Assembly: GCA_029268515.1 (NCBI GenBank)
Contig: JAQWNP010000010.1
Span: 282,330 to 346,329 of the forward strand
Reading direction: 5' to 3'
Origin: Phycisphaerales bacterium
Lineage (GTDB): Bacteria > Planctomycetota > Phycisphaerae > Phycisphaerales > SM1A02
Length of the DNA: 64,000 nt
Below the pieces are notes generated by a model. It had not been told where the DNA came from. It worked only from the letters and a program-made list of their open reading frames with translations, and did no database searches. A program made the position numbers and the translations under genes. How positions within the stretch are numbered: position 1 is the stretch's first letter; each line of letters starts with the position of its first letter. Below, piece by piece: positions 18,481 to 26,538 of this stretch.

Positions 18481-19506
18481 ATGCTTAAAGTAGGCATCAT
18501 GCCTTCACCATCTAATCAATTGCCAGGTAGTCCAGTTTTATCGTCGGCTCAGATGCACTGCGTCAAGCCGAATAAACCAGTGATTGGATATGTCACTGAG
18601 AGCTGGGTATGCAGCCGTTCGCAATCACCGAATATTGTGAGACATGTCGGAATTGATGTGACGGGAACACCTCTGGCAGGCAAGTTCATTGCCGGCCAGT
18701 CCTTTGGTGTGATACCGGTTGGTCTTGATAAAAATGGCAAGCCTCACAAAGTCAGGCTCTATTCAATTGCATGTTCAAGTAAAGGCGAGGATGGGAAGGG
18801 AGGCGTTCTTTCGACCACCGTCAAACGTTTGATTGAAGAGCATAAGCCTCAGCACAGTTCGGACCATGAGGATCAACATGATCTCTTCCTTGGTATCTGC
18901 AGTAATCAGCTCTGTGACCTGAAAATTGGGGCACCAGTCAATGTCAGTGGCCCGAATGGGCGGCGGTTTGTCCTTCCTGAGAATCGTGAACTCCACGACT
19001 ATCTCTTTGTCGCCACTGGTACTGGTATTGCACCATTTAGAGGAATGATCCAAGAGCTATTCCCGCAGTCTGGCGATGTCACAGAGAGACAAGTTCATTT
19101 GGTCATGGGTGTGCCATACAGCACTGACCTTCTTTACCACGACGAGTTCTGTCGCTATGCAGCGCAGTACGACAACTTTCATTATCACATTGCCGTCAGC
19201 CGGGAGCGTCCTGATGGCTGGCAATCTGATGGGCCTGGGCGTGGGATCTATGTTGGCCAGGCGATAGAGTTACGCTGGGATCTAATAGGGCCGATGCTTG
19301 AGCAGGAGGGGACCCTCATCTATGTCTGTGGAATAGAGGGTATGCAGCTTGGAATCTTCCAATCCCTCGTCAGGCATGGCCTGGAAGCGAGCTATCTGGA
19401 TCTTAAAGATGACCTAAGAAGTACGCCTTATCAAGATTGGACGGTTGAGCAGGTCCGACGCATGGCTCGCCCCACATCTCGTTGCATGCTTGAGGTTTAT
19501 GACTAA
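18481..19506 (+). CDS. Plant-type ferredoxin--NADP(+) reductase
   Basis: 341 residues. Transfers electrons between ferredoxin and NADP(H) via FAD. FAD motifs VRLYSIAC (91-98) and GICSNQLCDL (138-147); NADP motif VATGTGIAPFRGM (177-189); then HLVMGVPYSTDLLYHDEF, HIAVSRE and YVCGIEGM, which match cyanobacterial and plastid enzymes rather than the bacterial FprA type. The family usually ends in an aromatic residue (ETY) that stacks on FAD; this one ends LEVYD, with Tyr second from last. No ferredoxin gene is nearby. Start may be ATG 18481 or ATG 18499; neither has a strong ribosome site. The N-terminal 30 residues are not conserved. Confidence 0.88.
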   Translation: MLKVGIMPSPSNQLPGSPVLSSAQMHCVKPNKPVIGYVTESWVCSRSQSPNIVRHVGIDVTGTPLAGKFIAGQSFGVIPVGLDKNGKPHKVRLYSIACSSKGEDGKGGVLSTTVKRLIEEHKPQHSSDHEDQHDLFLGICSNQLCDLKIGAPVNVSGPNGRRFVLPENRELHDYLFVATGTGIAPFRGMIQELFPQSGDVTERQVHLVMGVPYSTDLLYHDEFCRYAAQYDNFHYHIAVSRERPDGWQSDGPGRGIYVGQAIELRWDLIGPMLEQEGTLIYVCGIEGMQLGIFQSLVRHGLEASYLDLKDDLRSTPYQDWTVEQVRRMARPTSRCMLEVYD

Positions 19507-19927
19507 AACCTCAGTTTCTACCAGCCAATCTTGGAACCAAGGCCTTGATCTGAGTGAGCTTGTAAGCTGAATGCAGCGAATTATCCGGCAAATCGAGTAC
19601 CAGGCAGTAGAAGCGATCCATATTTAAGACTATCTGGGATATGCAAAGTGTTCCATAAATGCATGTCCTATTGGGTCTTAGAGGTGATTCTGGCTGTATC
19701 TGTCCGATAATCATTATTTAGGCGCAATAATGTCGTGTTTTTGTCTATTAGCCCACTTCATCGCATCTTTGAATGTGTTATCCTATCGGCAACGTTTCGG
19801 GGTCCCACTTTCATCACTAGGGTCCCGGGGGAAACCTAAGTTTGGATTCGGTGCAAAAAATGGCGGGGGGCTATTTGCCGAACCAGAAGACTTTGATAGT
19901 GATGGATTGAGGGAAGGAAACAAAGAG
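19507..19927. other. Long leader upstream of the first PEP-CTERM gene
   Basis: 421 bases with no supported gene. The reading frame of the PEP-CTERM gene happens to be open back to 19730, but that part lacks coding features and a signal peptide begins only at 19928. The region holds G-rich tracts near 19798-19880 (GGGGTCCC, GGGTCCCGGGGG, GGCGGGGGGC). No recognisable riboswitch. Confidence 0.45.
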
Positions 19928-20695
19928 ATGAAAAAATTACTAGTTTTAGCTGGTGCAACCTCGATGATGCTCTCTGGCAGCCTGTTTGCTGGGCAGATCA
20001 GTGTGGATGCAATTGACGGTGGATTAACTCTGAATTCTGCCGATTTAGATTCGATCCTGTTTACAGATGCAAGCCCTACATTTGCTGTGGCTGATATGTA
20101 TAACGTTCAGGAGCACATCTTAAATAACAGCTCGGGTATTAGTTTAGATGGTCAGGTCACTATCTTTGCAGCTGAAACCACGATGGGACTTTCGATCATT
20201 TCATTGATCGATGAGCAAGCCGAACCAGATCGCAGTGGAGTAGCAAATACTGCTGTAGGTATGTCATCCACCACAACATCAACATCAGCCCGCATGGTGC
20301 GTGATGTAGATGGAACAATTACACAAACCGAGGTTGCTGGTGTTCAGACCGCAGCGGGCTTCTTTGAATGGGATTCTGCTGATCAGGGAAGTGCATTCGC
20401 TTGGACCGAGCTCGTCGCCGGCGATTATGGATCTTTCATGTTTACCGCCGGTAATGCTGAAAGTAGCCCTCCATTTCCGCACCCAACATTCCCTGGTTTG
20501 AATGAGCCAGATACCTTCCAGTTCTTGACTTGGAACGAAGTGCTAAATGAGTGGGAGGTCGTCAACACCTCGAGCTTCTCAAATATCGACCAGTTCTCCT
20601 TTGCATTCAATGTGCTTCCAGTACCCTCTGCAGTTGGCCTAGGAGCCGCTGGGTTACTTGGTCTTGCAGGTATAGGACGTCGCAGACGCGCCTAA
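19928..20695 (+). CDS. PEP-CTERM sorted exported protein (paralogue A)
   Basis: 255 residues from ATG 19928. Signal peptide KKLLVLAGATSMMLSGSLFAG (cleavage after FAG), a beta-rich body of about 205 residues with no known domain, and a C-terminal PEP-CTERM signal VPSAVGLGAAGLLGLAG followed by GRRRRA. Such proteins are cut and anchored by an exosortase; none is in this window. It is almost identical over its first 97 residues to the gene at 22670 and diverges after. A strong terminator follows. An upstream ATG in frame (19730) would destroy the signal peptide position. Confidence 0.9.
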   Translation: MKKLLVLAGATSMMLSGSLFAGQISVDAIDGGLTLNSADLDSILFTDASPTFAVADMYNVQEHILNNSSGISLDGQVTIFAAETTMGLSIISLIDEQAEPDRSGVANTAVGMSSTTTSTSARMVRDVDGTITQTEVAGVQTAAGFFEWDSADQGSAFAWTELVAGDYGSFMFTAGNAESSPPFPHPTFPGLNEPDTFQFLTWNEVLNEWEVVNTSSFSNIDQFSFAFNVLPVPSAVGLGAAGLLGLAGIGRRRRA

Positions 20696-20722
20696 TCCGA
20701 AACGTTGATACATGATTATTCA

Positions 20723-20758
20723 GACCGCGGCACCCCTCGTGCCGCGGTCTTTTTTTTT
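20723..20758 (+). terminator. Rho-independent terminator
   Basis: GACCGCGGCAC (20723-20733), loop CCCTC, GTGCCGCGGTC (20739-20749), then nine T. A perfect 11-bp stem ending PEP-CTERM gene A. Confidence 0.95.
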
Positions 20759-20821
20759 GCTACCGTGTAGCCGTTGATGTGATAGAAACAAGCCTCCTCC
20801 TCTCAATCATCAGATCGTGCA

Positions 20822-21520
20822 ATGGCAACAACAGAATGTTCCAGTTCGCTTCCGTCATGTGTCCTGTTTGATCTCGACGGAACGCTTGTCGATAGCGCAC
20901 CAGACCTTCATCTAGCGGCTGCAAAGATGAATGACCAGCTTGGCATAGCCACACGGTCAATAGAAGAGGTGCGCGCCTGGATTGGTGATGGGATGAAGGT
21001 CCTTGTCGAGCGCGTACTGAGTGGTTCGCAGAATCCCCAGTCGAATCCGGATCTTGCAGCCCAGGGCCTTGAGATCTTTCGAGGGGCGTACGCTCAAGCC
21101 CCATGCCTTGAATCACGCCTTTATCCTGGTGTGCGGCAAACACTTGATGATCTACGCGAGTGGGGGCTTCCCCTCGGTGTGGTCACCAATAAAGAGCATT
21201 CCTTTGCGCTACCCATTCTCAGACAACTCAAGATCGAGGCGTATTTCTCCGTGGTTGTTGGGGGCGATACCTTGCCAACGTGCAAGCCTGATGCGGCACC
21301 GGTCTTGTATGCCATGTCAGAACTCAATACGCCTGGTCGGGGTGTGCTGGTGGGTGACTCCGAAGTAGATATACGGGCGGCTCAGGCTGCAAAGGTGCCG
21401 GTCGTGGCGGTTTCCTACGGCTACAACCGTGGTCGAGAGGTTCAAATGATGGGGGCCGATCTCGTCATTGACTCGATGGACGAACTCCCAGAGGCTCTTA
21501 CCAGCCTGGTAGCGATGTGA
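20822..21520 (+). CDS. gph: Phosphoglycolate phosphatase-type HAD hydrolase
   Basis: 232 residues. HAD motif I FDLDGTLVDSAPDL (19-32), motif II VVTNK, motif III Lys in TCKPDAAP, motif IV VLVGDSEVDIRAA. The helical cap after motif I and the sequence LYPGVRQTLDDL fit the Gph subfamily, which removes phosphate from 2-phosphoglycolate arising in DNA repair or RubisCO side reactions. Related HAD enzymes with other substrates cannot be excluded by eye. Stands alone between the two PEP-CTERM paralogues. Confidence 0.85.
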   Translation: MATTECSSSLPSCVLFDLDGTLVDSAPDLHLAAAKMNDQLGIATRSIEEVRAWIGDGMKVLVERVLSGSQNPQSNPDLAAQGLEIFRGAYAQAPCLESRLYPGVRQTLDDLREWGLPLGVVTNKEHSFALPILRQLKIEAYFSVVVGGDTLPTCKPDAAPVLYAMSELNTPGRGVLVGDSEVDIRAAQAAKVPVVAVSYGYNRGREVQMMGADLVIDSMDELPEALTSLVAM

Positions 21521-21680
21521 AAGCACCGGCCACGACGTGAGGTATCGCTTCGAACCCCCGAAACCTGAGGAAAAGTGCAAGTGAAGTTCCACCCTGACCC
21601 GATGCCAAAGGTAGGGAGTCGTTTGCCAAAGGACGGACAACGGTCCCTTGTCCGATTTTATGCTCTAGGAGGCGATCATT

Positions 21681-22316
21681 ATGTCGCAGGAAGCGATGGC
21701 TCAAGAAGCCTGGCACCCACTTGGTACTGCGGCGAATCTACTCCAGGTCAGTGAGCGAACTGTTCATCGTTGGATTCTTTCAGGGCGTCTGCAATCGAAG
21801 CGTGATGAGTCTGGTCGCCGTATTGTGAAAGTCGACATCAAAACGACGACAGCGGGACAGATCGAGGCTGCAGTCAATCGTGTTCGCGAAGAGACTGAGC
21901 AAAAAGCCAGGCATACAGAAGAGGCATTAGCCAGTGCCTGTGAGGTTAATATTACGGCTCAGGAAATGTTTGAGGAGTCAAAAATAAGAGTCAAGATGGC
22001 GCGGCGAGCAGTTTTTACAGCCTGGTCGGTTGCGCTGATGGCTGTTGCGATCGCTATTGGGATGGCGGTCCTTCTCGCGCTGAGTGGTAATCAACGAGCT
22101 CAGCAGGTGCTCACACTGGTAGATAACCGGGACGCAGCTCTTTCAGTTGCGCAAATCGCAGAGGCGAAGCTGGCAAAGGCCGACCTTGAGGTGTCATCAA
22201 TAAGAGCCCAGTTGCGACAGTTGACATTGGAATTGCAGTCAGCTGAAAACCAGCGCGTAAGTCAACAGATCTGGGCAACACCTGCATCAACAATAGAAGT
22301 TGATCAGATTCCATAG
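21681..22316 (+). CDS. Membrane-anchored helix-turn-helix protein with coiled coils
   Basis: 211 residues. N-terminal excisionase/MerR-like HTH (about 12-50): PLGTAANLLQVSERTVHRWILSG followed by a wing RRIVKVD. A charged helical segment (55-110) leads to one membrane helix (about 113-137, FTAWSVALMAVAIAIG), then an alanine-rich coiled coil (140-200). The HTH would be cytoplasmic and the coiled coil outside, a layout suited to transmembrane signalling to DNA or to chromosome attachment. AGGAGG lies 8 nt before ATG 21681. Function unknown. Confidence 0.82.
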   Translation: MSQEAMAQEAWHPLGTAANLLQVSERTVHRWILSGRLQSKRDESGRRIVKVDIKTTTAGQIEAAVNRVREETEQKARHTEEALASACEVNITAQEMFEESKIRVKMARRAVFTAWSVALMAVAIAIGMAVLLALSGNQRAQQVLTLVDNRDAALSVAQIAEAKLAKADLEVSSIRAQLRQLTLELQSAENQRVSQQIWATPASTIEVDQIP

Positions 22317-22669
22317 CCGGCGTTTTAGGCCGTGTTGATTAGCAATCGTGCCAAGGCGTGGAAACAGATTGAACTTATTGTGAAGATAAAAGGGCGCGTA
22401 TATTGCGCTCTTTTGCATCTCTCTTTATAAATAACAAATGCAAGGCGAATATTATCGTCCCTGGATTTGACATGCGCACTTGTTTGAAAAACGAGTGCTA
22501 TCTCAATGATGGAATTGGTATACTCGCCCACTTACCGTATCCCCCAACGGTCCGTATAGAAAAACATTACAAAGTATGGACGAGGGGTTTTCTAGACTTT
22601 TTCGACGTTACCGGGGCGTCAACTGGAAGGTTCTATTACTGGTGGGTCGGTAGAATTGGGAGTCGATGG
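22317..22669. other. Intergenic region with terminator, upstream of PEP-CTERM gene B
   Basis: 353 bases. It contains the hairpin at 22388-22414 and the leader of gene B. The frame of gene B is open back to 22403 but shows no coding character there. Leader sequence is not similar to that of gene A, although the coding sequences are nearly identical. Confidence 0.45.
22388..22414 (+). terminator. Terminator-like hairpin after the HTH gene
   Basis: AAAAGGGCGC (22388-22397), loop GTATATT, GCGCTCTTTT (22405-22414): a 10-bp stem with one G-T wobble, ending in T residues, about 70 nt after the HTH stop codon. Confidence 0.7.
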
Positions 22670-23443
22670 ATGAACAAATTACTGGTTTTAGCTGGTGCAA
22701 CCTCGATGATGCTTTCTGGCAGCCTGTTTGCTGGTCAGATCAGTGTGGATGCAATTGACGGCGGATTATCTCTGAATGCTGCGGATTTAAATTCGATCCT
22801 GTTTACAGATGCAAGCCCTACATTTGCTGTGACTGATATGTATAACGTTCAGGAGCACATCTTAAATCACAGCTCGGGTATTAGTTTAGATGGTCAGGTC
22901 ACTATTTTTGCAGCTGAAACCACGATGGGACTTTCGATCATTTCATTGATTGATGAGCAAGAAGACCCATCTCGCGGCGTCGCAGTGACAGACACGGCGC
23001 TTGGTTTTTCATCGACGGCATACTCGACAGCAGCCCGTATGGTGCGTGATGTAGATGGCACTATTACACAAACTGAAATCGCCGGTCTTCAGACCGCGGC
23101 GGGTTTCTTTGAATGGGATTCAACAAACCAGGGAAGTGCGTTTGCTTGGACAGAGCTCGTTGCGGGTGACTACGGTACATTCAATTTTCATTCCGGTAAC
23201 GAAGAGAGCGAGCCTCCATATCCGTATCCAACATTCCCTGGATTGGAAGCAGACGGTACTTTTCAATTCTTGACTTGGAATGAAGATTCAAATGAGTGGG
23301 AGCTCGTCAACACGTCTAGCTTCTCAGCTAACGACCAGTTTGCGTTCGCATTCAATGTGCTTCCGGTACCTTCAGCACTCGGTATAGGTGCTGCTGGCCT
23401 GCTGGGTCTTGTATCAATCAGGCGCCGTCGAAAGCACGCATAG
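22670..23443 (+). CDS. PEP-CTERM sorted exported protein (paralogue B)
   Basis: 257 residues from ATG 22670; GGGAG (22658-22662) is 7 nt upstream. Signal peptide NKLLVLAGATSMMLSGSLFAG, beta-rich body, and C-terminal sorting signal VPSALGIGAAGLLGLVS with RRRRKHA. Nearly the same protein as the gene at 19928: the first 97 residues differ at about 7 positions, then an 18-residue variable patch, then moderate identity to the end. Likely a surface protein exchanged or duplicated with its neighbour. Confidence 0.9.
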   Translation: MNKLLVLAGATSMMLSGSLFAGQISVDAIDGGLSLNAADLNSILFTDASPTFAVTDMYNVQEHILNHSSGISLDGQVTIFAAETTMGLSIISLIDEQEDPSRGVAVTDTALGFSSTAYSTAARMVRDVDGTITQTEIAGLQTAAGFFEWDSTNQGSAFAWTELVAGDYGTFNFHSGNEESEPPYPYPTFPGLEADGTFQFLTWNEDSNEWELVNTSSFSANDQFAFAFNVLPVPSALGIGAAGLLGLVSIRRRRKHA

Positions 23444-23466
23444 CAAAATAAACAATGTAGAAATAG

Positions 23467-23501
23467 CAGCCGTCATCCAACTGGGTGACGGCTGTTTTTT
23501 T
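23467..23501 (+). terminator. Rho-independent terminator
   Basis: CAGCCGTCA (23467-23475), 10-nt loop, TGACGGCTG (23486-23494), then seven T. Ends PEP-CTERM gene B. Confidence 0.93.
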
Positions 23502-23668
23502 ATACGCAGTCGCCAAGCAAAAATGATGCCTATCTGATTAATCTGGTCAAAGCAGGGTGCCAAAGTTGCGAGGCAGACAGCGAAGGCCGATACAACTTGC
23601 GGTAGAGTGTTACCAACTTTGGAGAATCTCTCAAAGTACATCGTTTCTCATTGGAGCTAATTGAACTG

Positions 23669-23995
23669 ATGAAAGTCCGCATTCAGACTAATTCGATCCG
23701 CTTTCGTCTTGAAGGCCAAGAAGTCGAAGATCTAATCTCGTTAGGTCGGGTGTGTGAACAACTCACCTTACCTTGTGGGACCACATTTAACTTACTTCTC
23801 AATACCCAAGAGTCATTGCAGGAAACACGTATATCGGCGGGGGCAAATGCGATTGCGGTGGATCTCGATCGAGAGATCCTGACCAAGTGGAATAATAGTC
23901 AGTCACTGAGTTTGAAATTCGATTTGCAATCAGATGTTGAAGGCGATTCGCTCACTATCCTGGTAGAAAAAGATCTTCCTTGTCAGTCTCATTAA
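23669..23995 (+). CDS. Small DUF7009-like protein
   Basis: 108 residues from ATG 23669, with GGAG 12 nt upstream; a TTG six codons earlier is also open. The start KVRIQTNSIRFRLEGQEVEDL and the end SLTILVEKDLPCQ resemble a small family (I recall it as DUF7009) found in planctomycetes and Bacteroidetes, with a conserved NSIR.RL opening and EKD.PC ending. No membrane segment. Function unknown. Its last 4 bases overlap the stop of the convergent trehalose gene. Confidence 0.7.
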   Translation: MKVRIQTNSIRFRLEGQEVEDLISLGRVCEQLTLPCGTTFNLLLNTQESLQETRISAGANAIAVDLDREILTKWNNSQSLSLKFDLQSDVEGDSLTILVEKDLPCQSH

Positions 23996-26538
23996 TCTAT
24001 GGCTGTATGGCGAAGAGCAGCATCTAAATTCAATGCATTCTCGATGATCCCCAAGTGCGAATATGCTTGAGGAAAGTTACCCAATGCGAGTTTAGAATGA
24101 GGATCATATTCTTCGCTCAATAAGCCGGTCGGACCTGCGAGGGCAGCCAGGTCTTTAAAAAGCTGCTGTGCTTCTTTGATTCGACCTACATAGACCAATG
24201 CATCGATGAGCCATGAGGTACAAAGATGGAATCCACCTTCTACGCCAGGTAGGCCATCATCGTAGTGATAACGGTATACGGTTGGCCCGGTGCGGAGATA
24301 CCGCTCAACAAGATCGATCGTCCCTAGAAAGCGTGGATCGTCGGCATCTAACATGCCTGAGAGGCCAACAAGTAATGCTGATGCATCTGGATCACTTCCA
24401 TCGTATGCAGCAGTAAAGGCATTCACTTGTGGTTTCCAGCCGTGCTCTAGAATATCGTCTTTGATCGCATCTCTTAGCTCATACCAGCCTTCGGGTTCTC
24501 TGCGTGCAAGCTCTCTGGCGATCTTAATGCCACGATCAACAGTAAGCCAGCACATCACTTTTGAGTGTACATGGTGTCGCCGAGGCGTACGTAACTCCCA
24601 GATTCCATTGTCTGGATCACGCCATCGACGTTCTACGGCGCGGACCATTGCTTCGGTCAGTCGCCAGTGCTCAGATGAGAGTGGCGCATGTCGAATCACA
24701 AGCTCGTAGATCAGTTCTACAATTGGGCCAAACACATCAATCTGGATCTGAGAGGATGCAGCATTCCCAACACGTACTGGTCGGCTGCCCGCGTAACCTC
24801 TTAGTTCTGCAATTTCACCTTCAGACTGAAGCTCCGTTCCGCGAATCGTATAAAGAGGCGACAATCGCTCCGGATGTTCAACAAGGTCTAAGATGTTCAG
24901 CATCCATTCAAGAAAACGGATTGCCTCGCCCTCTCGACCTAAACGGGTGAGGGACTGGGCCGACAGGGCGGCGTCCCGTAGCCAGCAGAATCTGTAGTCC
25001 CAGTTACGAATGCCGCCTATGGACTCAGGTAGACTGGTCGTTGCAGCTGCAGCAATGCCACCAGATGGACCGTAGCAAAGGGCACGGAGCGTTAGTGCGC
25101 TCCGTAATACCAGCTCGGGAGCAAGATCAGGTAGTTTGAGCTGTGGGATCCAACTCCGCCAGTGAAGATCTGTATCACGTAGTCGTTCCATGACAGTGAG
25201 ATCGCCATCGGTGATTCGGCTGGTGCCAAAACGCAACTCGATGGCAAGGGGTGTTTCAGAAAGTTCGATCTCTGCTCTGGCAGTATGACTTCCACCCTCT
25301 TCAAAAAGTGACCATTGTACGCCTGGAGCAATCAGAACAATTGGATCAAGTGTATCGATAACCTCAAGATGATCTTCATGAACGCGCATTCTCGTGATAT
25401 CGCGCCCAAAGTCTCGACGTGGCGCGAAGTCAATGACCGCGGTTCCTTTTCCTTTGAGTAAGCGCACAAGATCACTTCGACCCGCTCGCCTTCGCCATCT
25501 GTTTTCTGAACAGTCCATAAAGTCTGTGACAACCATGTTGCCCCAGCTTGTTTCAACCACCATCGAGTCTTGCCAATACTTCTGTATAGGTTTTTTGCTC
25601 TGGTTCTTGGGTAACACACTGAAGTAACCTGCAGTGGTGCCACCGACGAGTTGAGAAAAAAGTGATGGTGAATCTAGTCTAGGCAGGCATCCCCAAACAA
25701 CTCGAGCATGAGGCGTGAGAAGAAGGCACGTCCGTTGATCAGATAAAAGAGTATGTTGTTCAATCGGCACAGCGTTGGCATCATGAATCCATTCATCACG
25801 AGATTCTGTCAGCTGCGCAAGCGTAATAGCTACTTCATCAGGATCAGAAACGCGGAATTCAGCAAGCGTGTCACCGTCGCCCACCTTGATGCCAATGTCT
25901 GGCCCGTAAAGGGTTTTGAACGCATCTTCATCCGTCGTGTCATCGCCTATAAAAAGTACTGCAGAGGCGCCTACTCGCCGACGCATCGTCTCGAGGGCAG
26001 CGCCCTTATCAGTAGCGATGACCGTAAGTTCGAGTACCATTTTTCCAGACTTTAGAAAGACACCTGGCAGTTTGGCTGGACCTTTTTCAATTGCTGCGAG
26101 TGCCGCCGATGCTGTTTCTGGTTTTACATTTCGATAATGGAACGCGACGCTTGCGGGTTTGACTTCAACTTTAAAAAGTGGATCGCCGGTCGCAATCTTT
26201 TTGATCTCAAATTCAAGGCGACGGCGGAGAGAAGTCTGTTGGTCTGTGAGCCGATGGTTAAAATCCGCGTCAAACTCACTTCCATGACTCCCAACTAAAT
26301 GAATGGCTGGATGAAAATCAGTCAGCGTTGAAAGATCTTGGAGAGACCTTCCTGAGATGATCGCCACATGTGTTTGAGGCATCTGTGCCAGTAGTCGAAT
26401 TGCAACAGCGCAATCTCGATTTGGTTTCGCATCACCTGGATTATCTACAATTGGTGAAATCGTGCCATCGTAGTCACAGGCCACCAAAATGTTTGGTGAT
26501 TTGGCTAGGTTGAGCATGCTATCGTCAAGTGAAGTCAT
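23992..26538 (-). CDS. Trehalose-6-phosphate phosphatase fused to a GH15 glucoamylase/trehalase-like domain
   Basis: 848 residues from ATG 26538. Residues 1-245 are an OtsB-type HAD phosphatase: VACDYDGTISPI (motif I), IISGRS, GSHGSEF, FIGDDTTDEDAF (motif IV). Residues 255-845 are glycoside hydrolase family 15: SIGGIRNWDYRFCWLRDA with the catalytic-acid region, RVGNAASSQIQIDVFG, LLSEEYDP with the probable general base Glu, and NFPQAYSHLG. GH15 includes glucoamylases and the actinobacterial trehalases. The fusion would remove phosphate from trehalose-6-phosphate and may then cut trehalose. Start overlaps the otsA stop (ATGA), so the two are coupled. Confidence 0.9.
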   Translation of the reverse strand: MTSLDDSMLNLAKSPNILVACDYDGTISPIVDNPGDAKPNRDCAVAIRLLAQMPQTHVAIISGRSLQDLSTLTDFHPAIHLVGSHGSEFDADFNHRLTDQQTSLRRRLEFEIKKIATGDPLFKVEVKPASVAFHYRNVKPETASAALAAIEKGPAKLPGVFLKSGKMVLELTVIATDKGAALETMRRRVGASAVLFIGDDTTDEDAFKTLYGPDIGIKVGDGDTLAEFRVSDPDEVAITLAQLTESRDEWIHDANAVPIEQHTLLSDQRTCLLLTPHARVVWGCLPRLDSPSLFSQLVGGTTAGYFSVLPKNQSKKPIQKYWQDSMVVETSWGNMVVTDFMDCSENRWRRRAGRSDLVRLLKGKGTAVIDFAPRRDFGRDITRMRVHEDHLEVIDTLDPIVLIAPGVQWSLFEEGGSHTARAEIELSETPLAIELRFGTSRITDGDLTVMERLRDTDLHWRSWIPQLKLPDLAPELVLRSALTLRALCYGPSGGIAAAATTSLPESIGGIRNWDYRFCWLRDAALSAQSLTRLGREGEAIRFLEWMLNILDLVEHPERLSPLYTIRGTELQSEGEIAELRGYAGSRPVRVGNAASSQIQIDVFGPIVELIYELVIRHAPLSSEHWRLTEAMVRAVERRWRDPDNGIWELRTPRRHHVHSKVMCWLTVDRGIKIARELARREPEGWYELRDAIKDDILEHGWKPQVNAFTAAYDGSDPDASALLVGLSGMLDADDPRFLGTIDLVERYLRTGPTVYRYHYDDGLPGVEGGFHLCTSWLIDALVYVGRIKEAQQLFKDLAALAGPTGLLSEEYDPHSKLALGNFPQAYSHLGIIENALNLDAALRHTAID

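Noticed and set aside
19798-19880. Possible riboswitch in the G-rich leader of PEP-CTERM gene A
   Set aside because: No consensus of a known class (for example c-di-GMP GEMM) and no pairing scheme that closes well.
19730-19927. In-frame upstream extension of PEP-CTERM gene A
   Set aside because: Would place the signal peptide 66 residues inside the protein; no similarity to gene B's upstream sequence.
22403-22669. In-frame upstream extension of PEP-CTERM gene B
   Set aside because: The signal peptide starts at 22670 with a good ribosome site, and the extension covers a terminator hairpin.
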